Assembly: GCA_946481025.1 (NCBI GenBank)
Contig: CAMLNA010000001.1
Coordinates: 62,001-126,000, forward strand
Source: an uncultured Rivibacter sp.
GTDB taxonomy: Bacteria > Pseudomonadota > Gammaproteobacteria > Burkholderiales > Burkholderiaceae
Direction of reading: 5' to 3'
Length of the DNA stretch: 64,000 nt
Of this stretch, positions 45,836 to 55,494 are shown piece after piece; the stretch's first letter is position 1; each line of letters starts with the position of its first letter. The translations under genes and the position numbers were made by a program. The notes under the pieces were generated by a model. That model did no database searches and was not told where the DNA came from. It saw nothing but the letters and a program-made list of their open reading frames with translations.

Positions 45836-46590
45836 GCAGCAACGACATGACGACGCATCCAACACAACAGACGGTCCTGGTCACCGGATCCACCCGCGGC
45901 ATCGGCCGCGCCATCGCCTTGCGCCTGGCCCAGGGCGGCTACGACATCGTCGTGCACGGCCGCCGCGGCGCCGCCGAAGCCGAGGCGGTGGCGGCCGAGA
46001 TCCGTGCGCTCGGCCGCTCGGCGCGCGTGCTGATGTTCGACGTGGCCGACCGCCGCGCCGCGAGCGACGCGCTGCTGGCCGACGTGGAGGCGCACGGCGC
46101 CTGCTACGGCGTGGTCTGCAACGCCGGCATCGCGCGTGACAACGCCTTTCCGGCGATGACCGGCGAGGAATGGGACAGCGTCATCCACACCAACCTCGAT
46201 GCCTTCTACAACGTGCTGAACCCGCTGGTGATGCCGATGGTGCGGCGTCGCAAGCCGGGGCGCATCGTCACGCTGGCGTCCGTGTCGGGGCTGATGGGCA
46301 ACCGCGGGCAGACGAACTACAGCGCCGCCAAGGCTGGCATCATTGGCGCCTCCAAGGCGCTGGCCATCGAGCTGGCCAAGCGCGAGATCACCGTCAATTG
46401 CGTGGCGCCGGGCCTCATCGACACCGAGATGGTTGCGCCCGAAGTGCTGGAGGAGGCCATGAAGATCATTCCGTTGCGCCGCATGGGCAAGCCCGAGGAA
46501 GTGGCGGCGCTGGTGGCCTTCCTGATGGGGCCGGACGCCGGCTACATCACGCGCCAGGTCATCTCCGTCAACGGGGGGATGGTCGGATGA
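45832..46590 (+). CDS. 3-oxoacyl-ACP reductase of the APE system (FabG-like)
   Basis: This 252-residue short-chain dehydrogenase has the NADPH motif TGSTRGIGRA, CNAGI, the catalytic Ser in LASVSGLMGN, YSAAKAG with Tyr and Lys, and the C-terminal VISVNGGM. It should reduce the beta-keto group after each condensation (ApeQ-like). It is coupled by ATGA overlaps at both ends, upstream to the unknown exported protein and downstream to the second ketosynthase. Confidence 0.93.
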   Translation: MSSNDMTTHPTQQTVLVTGSTRGIGRAIALRLAQGGYDIVVHGRRGAAEAEAVAAEIRALGRSARVLMFDVADRRAASDALLADVEAHGACYGVVCNAGIARDNAFPAMTGEEWDSVIHTNLDAFYNVLNPLVMPMVRRRKPGRIVTLASVSGLMGNRGQTNYSAAKAGIIGASKALAIELAKREITVNCVAPGLIDTEMVAPEVLEEAMKIIPLRRMGKPEEVAALVAFLMGPDAGYITRQVISVNGGMVG

Positions 46591-47828
46591 GCTCCTTGAA
46601 GAGGGTGGTCGTCACGGGTTTCGGCGCCATCAGCCCGCTGGGGCACGACTGGCCGACGGCGCGCGAGCAGCTGCGGCGCTGCCGCAACGTCGTGCAGGTG
46701 ATCGACGAGTGGAAGCATTACGAGGGCCTCAACACGCAGCTCGGCGCGCCGGCGCGGCCCTTCGACCTGCCGTCCCACTACAACCGCAAGACCATGCGCA
46801 GCATGGGCCGCGTGGCGCTGATGGGCACCCGCGCCAGCGAGCTGGCGCTCATCGACGCGGGGCTCCTGGGCGACCCGCTGGTGAAGAGCGGGATGATGGG
46901 CATCTCCTACGGCTCGTCGGCCGGCACGCCGGCGGCCATCGGCGACTTCGGCCGCATGATCACCGAGAAGACGACCGAAGGCATCAACGCCAACACCTAC
47001 ATCAAGATGATGTCGCACACGGCGGCGGTCAACATCGGCGTGTTCTTCGGGCTCACCGGCCGCATCGTCACCACGTCGAGCGCCTGCACCTCGGGCAGCC
47101 AGGGCATCGGCTATGCATTCGAGGCCATCCAGAGCGGCAAGCAGGTTGCCATGCTGGCCGGCGGCGCCGAAGAGCTCGATGCGACCGAGGCGGCGGTGTT
47201 CGACACGCTGTTCGCCACCAGCGTGAAGAACGACCAGCCCGACCTCACGCCGCGCCCGTTCGATGCCGCACGCGACGGCCTGGTGCTGGGCGAAGGCGCC
47301 TGCACGCTGGTGCTTGAAGAACTCGACCATGCCAAGGCCCGCGGCGCGCGCATCCATGCCGAGCTGCTGGGTTACGGCACCAACAGCGACGGCTCGCACG
47401 TCACGCACCCCAACCCGGACACCATGGCGCACGCGATGCGCCTGGCGCTGGCTGACGCAGGCCTGCCGCCCGAAGCCGTGGGGTACGTCAATGCGCACGG
47501 GACCGCCACCGACCAGGGCGACGTGGCCGAGTCGGCCGCCACGCTGGCCGTGCTGGGCGATCGTGTGCCCATTTCATCGCTCAAGAGCTACATGGGGCAC
47601 ACGCTGGGCGCTTGCGGCGCGCTCGAGGCCTGGCTCACCATCGAGATGATGCGCGAGGGCTGGTTCGCACCCAACGTCAACCTGCAGACGCCCGATCCGA
47701 AGTGCGCACCGCTCGACTACGTCATGGGTGCCGGCCGCGAGCTGCAGACCGATGTCGTGATGAGCAACAACTTCGCCTTCGGCGGCATCAACACCTCGTT
47801 GATCTTCCGCCGCTGGTCCGGCAACTGA
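46587..47828 (+). CDS. Beta-ketoacyl-ACP synthase (second full ketosynthase of the APE system)
   Basis: This 413-residue condensing enzyme has active Cys167 in TSSACTSGSQGIG, the first His in NAHGTATDQGD and the second in SYMGHTLGACGALE. It is clearly different from the ketosynthase at 43584 and is closer to FabF. In studied systems such an ApeR-like enzyme carries out the first condensation or acts as homodimer. It is the last biosynthetic core enzyme in the locus. Confidence 0.92.
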   Translation: MSSLKRVVVTGFGAISPLGHDWPTAREQLRRCRNVVQVIDEWKHYEGLNTQLGAPARPFDLPSHYNRKTMRSMGRVALMGTRASELALIDAGLLGDPLVKSGMMGISYGSSAGTPAAIGDFGRMITEKTTEGINANTYIKMMSHTAAVNIGVFFGLTGRIVTTSSACTSGSQGIGYAFEAIQSGKQVAMLAGGAEELDATEAAVFDTLFATSVKNDQPDLTPRPFDAARDGLVLGEGACTLVLEELDHAKARGARIHAELLGYGTNSDGSHVTHPNPDTMAHAMRLALADAGLPPEAVGYVNAHGTATDQGDVAESAATLAVLGDRVPISSLKSYMGHTLGACGALEAWLTIEMMREGWFAPNVNLQTPDPKCAPLDYVMGAGRELQTDVVMSNNFAFGGINTSLIFRRWSGN

Positions 47829-47875
47829 CTCCCAACCGCTGTTCAACCCAGAGAGAGAAAGAAGGAGAACGACAC

Positions 47876-48313
47876 ATGAAGAAGATCCTGGCAATGGCAC
47901 TGTTCGCCGGCGTTCTGGCCGCTCCCGCCATGGCGCGCGACACCGAACTGCACCTGCCGCTGGCCGATGTGCTGGCCATGCCCGAAGCACAAGGCAAGCT
48001 GGACGGCTCCGTGACCTTCTACCTGGCGGGTGCCAAGACCCCCAAGGTGCTCGAGAAGAAGGGCGAAGACACCGCGAACAAGAAGACCAACGGCTTCAAC
48101 AAGGACGACGTCACCGCCTGCAAGTGGGCCGCACTGTCCGCGCTGCTCGCCTTCCAGGACAAGGCCAAGGCGCTGGGTGCCAACGCGGTGGTCGACATGG
48201 TGAGCTACTACAAGCGCGACGCGTTCAGCAGCGCCACCGAATACGAGTGCCATGCAGGCGCGGTGGTGGTGGGCGTTACGCTGAAGGGTACTTACGCCAA
48301 GGTCGCGAAGTGA
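47876..48313 (+). CDS. Small exported protein of the APE locus (often mislabelled excinuclease)
   Basis: This 145-residue protein has a signal peptide (MKKILAMALFAGVLAAPAMA) and a compact domain with NKKTNGFNKDDVTACKWAALSALLAFQDKAKALGANAVVDMVSYYKRDAFSSATEYECHAG. The LGANAVVDMVSYYK pattern recalls YbjQ/heavy-metal-binding-like pentameric folds. Homologues are sometimes labelled excinuclease ATPase subunit, which the sequence does not support: there is no Walker motif and it is exported. It has a strong ribosome site (GAAGGAG). Its function is unknown. Confidence 0.85.
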   Translation: MKKILAMALFAGVLAAPAMARDTELHLPLADVLAMPEAQGKLDGSVTFYLAGAKTPKVLEKKGEDTANKKTNGFNKDDVTACKWAALSALLAFQDKAKALGANAVVDMVSYYKRDAFSSATEYECHAGAVVVGVTLKGTYAKVAK

Positions 48314-48314
48314 T

Positions 48315-49007
48315 GTGACGGCAGCCGCTGTCGTCTCGCTGCGGCTGGCTCGCGTGGCCGGTGCGGCTGCCTTGGCCCAGGCCGCAGGGCGACAGTGGCT
48401 GTCCGATGCCGAGAGCGCCCGGCTCGACGCCATCACGGCGCCGGGCCGGCGCGCTCAGTTCCTGGCTGGGCGCTGGACCTTGCGACAGCTGCTGGCCGGC
48501 GAGATGGGCGGCGATGCCCAGCGCGACTGGCCGCTGTCTGCAGGCACCGACGGACCGCCGCGGTTGCGGGCGAGTGCCCCTCCAGACGTGCACCTCGCGA
48601 TCAGCCACAGCGGAGACTGGCTGGCGTGTGCCGTGGCCACGGTACCGATCGGGCTGGACGTCGAGACACCGAAGCCCCGGCGCCATCTCGACGGGCTGGT
48701 GGCAGCGGTGTTCACCGCGTCGGAACAGGCAACCATCGCAGCCGCCGAGCCCTCGCGCCGGACGGCACTGTTCTATGCCATCTGGACGCTCAAGGAAGCC
48801 TGGCTCAAGCGGCATGCCGAAGGCGTGAGCCCGGGGCGGCTGGCACAGGTGCAAACGCAGCCGGCAACACCGGCCGAGGCCAATGCCCGCGTGTGGTCAG
48901 GCGGCGGGCTGACGCTCGCGCTGGTGGCGCCGGGCGATGTGGAGCTGAAGTGGAGCGGCGAAGCGCCGCAGTGGGCTTCGCCGCAGTGGTGGCACGTCGG
49001 CGGTTAG
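48315..49007 (+). CDS. 4'-phosphopantetheinyl transferase (Sfp type)
   Basis: This 230-residue enzyme transfers phosphopantetheine from CoA to the Ser of the carrier proteins. The family motifs are present: ISHSGDWLACAV, the metal-binding IGLDVETPKPRRH and WTLKEAWLKRHAEG with the conserved Lys-Glu. It presumably activates the two ACPs of the same operon. The start is GTG 48315, one base after the preceding stop. It is the last gene of the locus; the next gene is convergent. Confidence 0.92.
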   Translation: MTAAAVVSLRLARVAGAAALAQAAGRQWLSDAESARLDAITAPGRRAQFLAGRWTLRQLLAGEMGGDAQRDWPLSAGTDGPPRLRASAPPDVHLAISHSGDWLACAVATVPIGLDVETPKPRRHLDGLVAAVFTASEQATIAAAEPSRRTALFYAIWTLKEAWLKRHAEGVSPGRLAQVQTQPATPAEANARVWSGGGLTLALVAPGDVELKWSGEAPQWASPQWWHVGG

Positions 49008-49019
49008 CCGAGCGCGGCT

Positions 49020-50051
49020 TCAGTCGCCGTGCTTGTCCGCCTCGCTTGTGAACGAGTCGGCGTAGAACTCCTCGTCCGGCAGCCCGCATTTCGCCACGAA
49101 ATCCTTGTGGGCCGACTCCACCATGACCGGCGCGCCGCAGGCGTAGACCTGATGGCCGGACAGGTCGGGCAGGTCCGCCATCACCGCCTGGTGCACGAAG
49201 CCGGTACGGCCCTGCCAGCCGTCTTCCGGCCTGGGTTCGGAGAGCACGGGCACGTAGGTGAGGTTCGGCATCTCGGCCGCGGCCTTCTCGGCCCAGGCGT
49301 GCAGGTACAGGTCGGCCTTGCTGCGGCAGCCCCAGTACAGCACCGCCGGCCGCGTGATGGCCTTGTGCTGCATGTGCTCGATGAGCGCCTTGATCGGCGC
49401 GAAGCCGGTGCCCGAGGCCAGCAGCACGAGCGGCTTGTCGGACTCGTCGCGCAGGTAGAAGCTGCCGAACGGCCCTTCCATGCGCAGGATCTCCTTTTCC
49501 TTCATCGCGCCGAACACGTGGTCGGTGAACTTGCCGCCCGGCATGTGGCGGATGTGCAGCTCCAGCCCGCCTTGCGCCAGGTGCGGCGCATTGGCCATCG
49601 AATAGCTGCGCCGGCTGCCGTCGCGCAGGATGAACTCGATGTACTGCCCCGCGTAGTACTGCAGCACCACGTTGGCCGGCAGCTGCAGCTTCACCACCGC
49701 CACGTCGGGCGCGACCTTCTCGATGCCGGCCACGCGGCACGGCATCTTCTGCACCGGGAACTGGCCGAGCGCGCTGACCTGGCGCGACTCGATGACCACG
49801 TCGGTCTGCGGCGTGGCGCAGCAGGTGAGGATGAAACCGGCGTCTTCTTCCTCGACGCTCAGGGCCTTGTGCTGGTGCGCCCCATGGATGACGCGGCCTT
49901 CGAGCAGGCGGCTCTTGCAGGTGCCGCAGGCGCCGTCCTTGCAGCCATAGGGCAGGCCGATGCCCTGGCGGATGGCGGCCGGCAGGATGGCTTCGTCGCG
50001 CGCGACTTCGAAGCTGCGTTCGGCCGGCTGCACCGTCACCTTGAAAGTCAT
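49020..50051 (-). CDS. Plant-type ferredoxin / NAD(P)H-flavin reductase (CDP-6-deoxyglucoseen reductase-like)
   Basis: This 343-residue electron-transfer protein has an N-terminal [2Fe-2S] domain with ligands Cys37, Cys42, Cys45 and Cys77 or 78 (PYGCKDGACGTCKSRLLEG, LTCCA). An FAD domain (RSYSMANAP, GGKFTDHVF) and an NAD(P)H domain (LLASGTGFAPIKALIEHM, YACGAPVMVE) follow. Such proteins are often labelled CDP-6-deoxy-delta-3,4-glucoseen reductase (AscD), but no sugar genes are near. In this order the gene is widespread and probably serves an unidentified oxygenase or reductase. A convincing ribosome site is lacking. Confidence 0.9.
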   Translation of the reverse strand: MTFKVTVQPAERSFEVARDEAILPAAIRQGIGLPYGCKDGACGTCKSRLLEGRVIHGAHQHKALSVEEEDAGFILTCCATPQTDVVIESRQVSALGQFPVQKMPCRVAGIEKVAPDVAVVKLQLPANVVLQYYAGQYIEFILRDGSRRSYSMANAPHLAQGGLELHIRHMPGGKFTDHVFGAMKEKEILRMEGPFGSFYLRDESDKPLVLLASGTGFAPIKALIEHMQHKAITRPAVLYWGCRSKADLYLHAWAEKAAAEMPNLTYVPVLSEPRPEDGWQGRTGFVHQAVMADLPDLSGHQVYACGAPVMVESAHKDFVAKCGLPDEEFYADSFTSEADKHGD

Positions 50052-50154
50052 TTGGGTATCCTCGAGCGGCAAGAAAAGAAACGAAGGCGATTTTGCCCGC
50101 TCGGGTGTGCCCCTTTGCGGTGCTGCCCCAAACCCCCCCGTCAGCCGTTCACCC

Positions 50155-51105
50155 ATGGCCTTTCTCCCCGCCGTCTTTCGCCGCCCCCGCTTGCTGATCG
50201 TCGGTTGCGGCGACGTCGGTCTGCGGGTGGTGCGCCAGTTGCAGGGCCGCTTTCGCGTGCAGGCGCTCACGTCGCAGCCGGACCGCTGCCGCGTGTTGCG
50301 AGAAGCCGGCGCGCGGCCGTTGCTGGGCAACCTCGACGCGCCGGCCACGCTCGGCCGGCTGGCCGCGTTGGCCCCCGCGGTGCTGCACCTCGCGCCGCCG
50401 CCGGCGGAAGGCGAGGGCGATCCCCGCACCGCCGCGCTGCTGCGTGCGCTGATGCGCGGCGGCGTGGTGCAGCGGCTGGTGTATGCCAGCACCACCGGCG
50501 TGTATGGCGATGCAGGCGGGGCGCGCTTCGACGAGGCCCGCCGCGTCGCGCCGGCCAGCGCACGCGGGCGGCGGCGGGTCTCGGCCGAGCGGCGCCTGCG
50601 CTGGTTCGGGCGCGCCGGCGGGACGCGGGTGAGCCTGCTGCGCATTCCCGGCATCTATGCGCCCGACCGGCCCGGCGGCCATCCGCGCGAGCGCCTGCAA
50701 CGCGGTACGCCCGTGCTGGCGGCGAGCGACGACGTGTACACCAACCACATCCATGCCGACGACCTGGCGCGCACCTGCATCGCGGCGCTGTTCCGCGGCG
50801 CGCCCCAGCGCGTGTACCACGCGAGCGACGACACCGAGCTGAAGATGGGCGACTACTTCGATCTCGCGGCCGACCTGTGCGGGCTGCCCAGGCCGCCGCG
50901 CATCGCGCGAGCCCAGGCGGCGCAGCAGCTGAACCCGGTGCTGCTGTCGTTCATGAGCGAGTCGCGCCGTCTCGACAACACGAGGCTCAAGCGGGAGCTG
51001 CGGGTGCGGCTGCGGTATCCGACGGTGCGCGAGGGGCTGGTCCAGGGCCCTAAATCCCCTTGGCCTTGCGCAAGGTCTTCATGCGGTCCACCGCGCGCAC
51101 GTTGA
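50155..51105 (+). CDS. SDR-family NAD-dependent epimerase/dehydratase-like protein (YeeZ type)
   Basis: This 316-residue Rossmann protein has the nucleotide motif IVGCGDVGLRVVRQL, STTGVYGD in place of the usual YxxxK neighbourhood, and LLRIPGIYAPDR with NHIHADDLA. The classical YxxxK is not conserved (SARGRRRVSAERRL occupies the region), so catalysis is doubtful and it may be a binding protein. It is divergent from the ferredoxin reductase. Its last 56 bp overlap the convergent protease-like gene. The final residues (GPKSPWPCARSSCGPPRAR) arise only from that overlap and look non-conserved. Confidence 0.85.
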   Translation: MAFLPAVFRRPRLLIVGCGDVGLRVVRQLQGRFRVQALTSQPDRCRVLREAGARPLLGNLDAPATLGRLAALAPAVLHLAPPPAEGEGDPRTAALLRALMRGGVVQRLVYASTTGVYGDAGGARFDEARRVAPASARGRRRVSAERRLRWFGRAGGTRVSLLRIPGIYAPDRPGGHPRERLQRGTPVLAASDDVYTNHIHADDLARTCIAALFRGAPQRVYHASDDTELKMGDYFDLAADLCGLPRPPRIARAQAAQQLNPVLLSFMSESRRLDNTRLKRELRVRLRYPTVREGLVQGPKSPWPCARSSCGPPRAR

Positions 51106-52105
51106 GCGTGCGGAGGTCCGCACCGCGCGAGATCTCGATGGCGACGTCGCGTTCGGGCGTCTCGTTCGACCACAAGGTCTTGTAGAGCTGCTCGAGCGAC
51201 TGCACGGCCACGCCGTCGATCTTGAGGATGAGATCGCCCGGTTCGAGGCCGGCCTCCTCGGCCGGGCTTTCCTTGCTGACGCGGATCACACGCACGGCGC
51301 CTTCGGACTCCTGGCAGTTGAGCCCCAGCCAGGCTCGCATGCTGGCGCGCGAACTGCCGCGTTCGCGCAGCTCCGACAGGATGGGTTTCAGCAGGTCCAC
51401 CGGCACGAACATGTTGCCGGGGTGGCGGGCTTCGCTCTTGCCGAGCACGTCGGTCACCAGCAGCGAGCCGATGCCCACCAGCTCGCCGCGTGCGTTGAAC
51501 AGCCCGGCGCCGCTGTGGTCGGGCCGCGCGGGCACGGTGAACAGCGCACCCTCGATGTGGTACTCCCAGTAGCCCGAAAAAGGCCGGCGCGAGGCCAGCC
51601 TGGCCACGCTCAGCGAGCCGGCCGTGCCCTGGCCGTCGGCGCCGCTGGCGAACATCAGCGGCTCGCTGTCGGCCACCTCCAGCGCGTTGCCCAGCGGCAC
51701 GGGCGCGAGCCGCAGCGGCAGCAGGGCCTGCAGGAGGCCGAAGCCGGTGGCCACGTCGTAGGCCACCATGCGGGCCGGCACGCTGCCGCCGTTGTCAGGG
51801 TGCAGGTCGATGTCTTCGGCTTCGAGGATGAGGTAGCCGATCGTGAGGACCAGGCCGTCGTCGATGACGACGCCGGAGCCCCTGCGCTCGCGGCCCAGGG
51901 TGTCGCTCGACAGGGCACCGTCGGTGGCCCGCGCGCTCACTCCGAGCACCGCGTTGCTGGCGCGGGCCAGTGCCTGGGCCTGTGCGTCGCCCGCCGGTGT
52001 GTCGGGCCGCGGTGCGGGCGCGGCGAGGGCGCCCGAGGCAAGCCCCAGCAGCACGGCGGTCACCACGGAGATGACCAGATGGCGGGACGGGTGGGGGGCA
52101 TGCAT
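51050..52105 (-). CDS. Trypsin-like (S1C/DegP-type) protein with PDZ domain, catalytic residues lost
   Basis: This 351-residue exported protein has a signal peptide (HLVISVVTAVLLGLASGALA), a trypsin-like domain (~45-235) and a PDZ domain (~250-335: WLGLNCQESEGAVRVIRVSKESPAEEAGLEPGDLILKIDGVAV). The His region, normally TNNHV, reads TIGYLIL, and the Asp region, normally TDLAV, reads TGFGLLQ; the Ser region is PDHSGAGLFN instead of GNSGGP. Only a Ser remains, so proteolysis is unlikely. A scaffold or chaperone role is more plausible. ATG 52105 is preceded by AGGAGG at 6 nt. Confidence 0.9.
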   Translation of the reverse strand: MHAPHPSRHLVISVVTAVLLGLASGALAAPAPRPDTPAGDAQAQALARASNAVLGVSARATDGALSSDTLGRERRGSGVVIDDGLVLTIGYLILEAEDIDLHPDNGGSVPARMVAYDVATGFGLLQALLPLRLAPVPLGNALEVADSEPLMFASGADGQGTAGSLSVARLASRRPFSGYWEYHIEGALFTVPARPDHSGAGLFNARGELVGIGSLLVTDVLGKSEARHPGNMFVPVDLLKPILSELRERGSSRASMRAWLGLNCQESEGAVRVIRVSKESPAEEAGLEPGDLILKIDGVAVQSLEQLYKTLWSNETPERDVAIEISRGADLRTLNVRAVDRMKTLRKAKGI

Positions 52106-52215
52106 GGCGTCCTCCTGGGCAAGACGCGATGCATGCAAGCATGGAACGATGTCGAGGCCCTTGCTCGCGCGCGGGCATTCGCCGCGAGGACCGGGCAGTG
52201 CCCGGCCGCCCGTCG

Positions 52216-52809
52216 TCAGCGGCGCCGGCCGAAAGGCGGCTGCCCGCGCCAGTAGCGCATCATCAGCCAGCCGCCGAGCATGCCGCCCAGGTGGGCGAAG
52301 TGCGCGACGCCGCGCGCCGCACCGCTCACGCCGAGCAGCAGGGCCAGCACGCCGAACACGATGGCGAAGGTGCGTGCCTTCATCGGGATGGGCGGGATCA
52401 GCAGCATGATGGTGCGGTTGGGGAACAGCAGCGCATAGCCCAGCAGCAGCCCGAACAGCGCTCCCGAGGCGCCGACCACCGGCGCCTGCGAGCCCAGCAG
52501 CGGCGCCACCAGCAACTGCACCACCGCGCCTGCCAGCAGGCTGGCCGTGTAGAACTGGATGAAGCGCTTGCGACCCCACACCTGCTCTAGTTCGGAGCCG
52601 AACATCCACAGCCCGAGCATGTTGAAGAACAGGTGGCCGAAGTCGCCGTGCAGGAAGGCGTAGCTCACCACCTGCCAGGGCAGGAAGCCGGTACCCAGCG
52701 GCCACAGCGCGAACAGGCGCTCCATCCAGAAGCCGAACAGGAACTGCAGGCAGAACACGCCCGTGTTGATGAGGAGCAGCGCCTGGGTGACGGGGGGCAA
52801 TTGGGGCAT
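52216..52809 (-). CDS. Rhomboid-family intramembrane serine protease
   Basis: This 197-residue protein has six membrane helices. The catalytic Ser115 lies in VVGASGALFG and His173 in FAHLGGMLGG, with the oxyanion-hole His59 and Asn63 in HGDFGHLFFNMLGLWMFG. All expected residues are in place, so an active protease is likely; its substrate is unknown. The N-terminus is short with no cytoplasmic domain. It follows the URC operon divergently, 177 bp away. Confidence 0.93.
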   Translation of the reverse strand: MPQLPPVTQALLLINTGVFCLQFLFGFWMERLFALWPLGTGFLPWQVVSYAFLHGDFGHLFFNMLGLWMFGSELEQVWGRKRFIQFYTASLLAGAVVQLLVAPLLGSQAPVVGASGALFGLLLGYALLFPNRTIMLLIPPIPMKARTFAIVFGVLALLLGVSGAARGVAHFAHLGGMLGGWLMMRYWRGQPPFGRRR

Positions 52810-52956
52810 GCGGCGAGCCTGCTTGCGGCTGGGGTGGGAGCAGAGTGGGGCGAATCATAGCCGTGTGTTTTTGGCACGGTCACGGTTTCCGGGCCGTCCA
52901 CCCGCGCACGACTGCGGGTAAGTGCTGGCACGCAACTCGCTTCACCGGCAGAAACT

Positions 52957-52970
52957 TGACCGATCGGTCA
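52957..52970. promoter_or_regulatory. RutR-like operator before the URC operon
   Basis: TGACCGATCGGTCA is a perfect 14-bp palindrome, 16 bp before the first start codon. With one flanking base on each side, TTGACC-GATC-GGTCAG, it closely matches the known E. coli RutR box TTGACCANNTGGTCAA, and a RutR-like gene is in the same operon. Confidence 0.7.
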
Positions 52971-52986
52971 GGTTCTGGAGGTGTCC

Positions 52987-54224
<1,238 letters not shown>

Positions 54225-54228
<4 letters not shown>

Positions 54229-55484
54229 GGGTGCCGTACTCGCATGCGCCGGGGTGGCACACGCCGGTGCCCGAAGACCACCCCGCTTCGGCGCTGCTGA
54301 CGGCCGAGGCGGTGCGCGAGCGCTGTGTGCTGGTGATGGCCGGCGTGGAGCGCGGCGAGTCGTCCCACTTCACCTGGCAGCGCGAGCGGCTGGAGCCGAC
54401 CGCCGCCTACGTGGTGGAGACCTTGCGAGAACGCTATCCGGACCTGCAGGTGCCGTACCACAGCCGCTGGCGCCATTTCGAGGCCGGCGGCATCGACCGC
54501 TGGGCCGGGCTGGTTTCGCGCACGGCGTTGCACAGGTCCGACGTGCAGGAGCGCGCCCGGACCCGCATCGACCTGGTGATCCCGAGCGTGCTGCTCGATG
54601 CCGGTGCCGGCGCCGCCTGGCGCTATGTCGATGCACCGCACGGCATGGCGCTGGCCCGTTCCGAAGGCCTGGGTGTCGCGAGCCTGGCGCTGTTCGAGTC
54701 GGGCGCGTTTTCGTCTCACCCCGGCCACCCGCTGCGCAGCGACGCGACCGCGCTGGCGCATCTGCAGGCGCAGCGGGTGGCCGAGGCCTTCCAGGTGCGT
54801 GCGGACAATCCGCTGGTCGGCCTCGAAGGCCGGGCCGCGTTGCTGCGGCGCCTGGGCGAGGTGGCCCACGCCACGCCGGTGGTCTTCGGCTCGCCGGCCC
54901 GGCTCGGGCACCTGCTCGACTTCCTGCGGCTGCATGCGCAGGACGGCCGCATCGAAGCCGGCTTCGTGCTCGCCACCCTGTTGCGTGCGCTGGGGCCGGT
55001 GTGGCCGGGGCGCGTCGAGCTTGGCGGGGTCTCGCTGGGCGATTGCTGGCGGCACCCGGCGGTTCCCGACTCGCTCGTGCCCTTCCACAAGCTCACCCAG
55101 TGGCTCACCTACTCGCTGCTCGAGCCGCTGGAAGAAGCAGGACTCGAGGTGACCGGGCTGGATGCGCTGACCGGCCTGCCCGAATACCGCAACGGCGGCC
55201 TGCTGCTCGACCTCGGCCTGCTGCGCCCGCGCGACGCGAGCTTCCTCGCACGGCGCTGGACGGTGGCCGACGAGGCCATCGTCGAATGGCGCGCCGTCAC
55301 GGTGGTCGCGCTCGACCGCATTGCCGACGCAGTGCGCGCGCAGCTCGGCAGGAGCGAGGCCGAATTCCCGCTCGCGCGCGTGCTCGAAGGCGGCACCTGG
55401 GCGGCCGGCCGGCGCATCGCGGCGCAGTGGCGCGAGGGCGGGCCGCCGCCGGTGGCGATCGACAGCGACGGCACCGTGTTCTGA
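54225..55484 (+). CDS. DUF1688 / URC4 uracil catabolism protein
   Basis: This 419-residue soluble protein matches the DUF1688 (URC4/urg3) family along its length: [80 protein letters not shown] and the C-terminal [19 protein letters not shown]. The family is required for uracil degradation with URC1 in yeasts, but its reaction is not defined. It starts in an ATGA overlap with URC1 and is 10 bp from upp. Confidence 0.9.
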
Positions 55485-55494
55485 GGAGAAGACC

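Larger units (their letters stand above)
30855..49007 (+). other. Aryl polyene-type type II polyketide biosynthesis and export locus
   Basis: Twenty genes are read in one direction. Many of the junctions are ATGA/GTGA or longer overlaps and most other gaps are short; the largest gap, 58 bp, lies between the two carrier-protein genes. Contents match the known aryl polyene (APE/xanthomonadin-like) systems: ligase, two ACPs, ketosynthase plus chain-length factor, second ketosynthase, ketoreductase, dehydratases, thioesterase, LolA-like protein, MMPL exporter, DUF3261 lipoprotein, acyltransferases, glycosyltransferase and PPTase. An ammonia-lyase supplies an aryl acid. The likely product is a yellow membrane-bound pigment that protects against oxidative damage; the exact structure is not readable. 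Confidence 0.9.

Noticed and set aside
52956..52961. TTGACC as a -35 promoter box of the URC operon.
   Set aside because: A -10 box at the right distance would fall at the start codon; the palindrome explains the sequence better.
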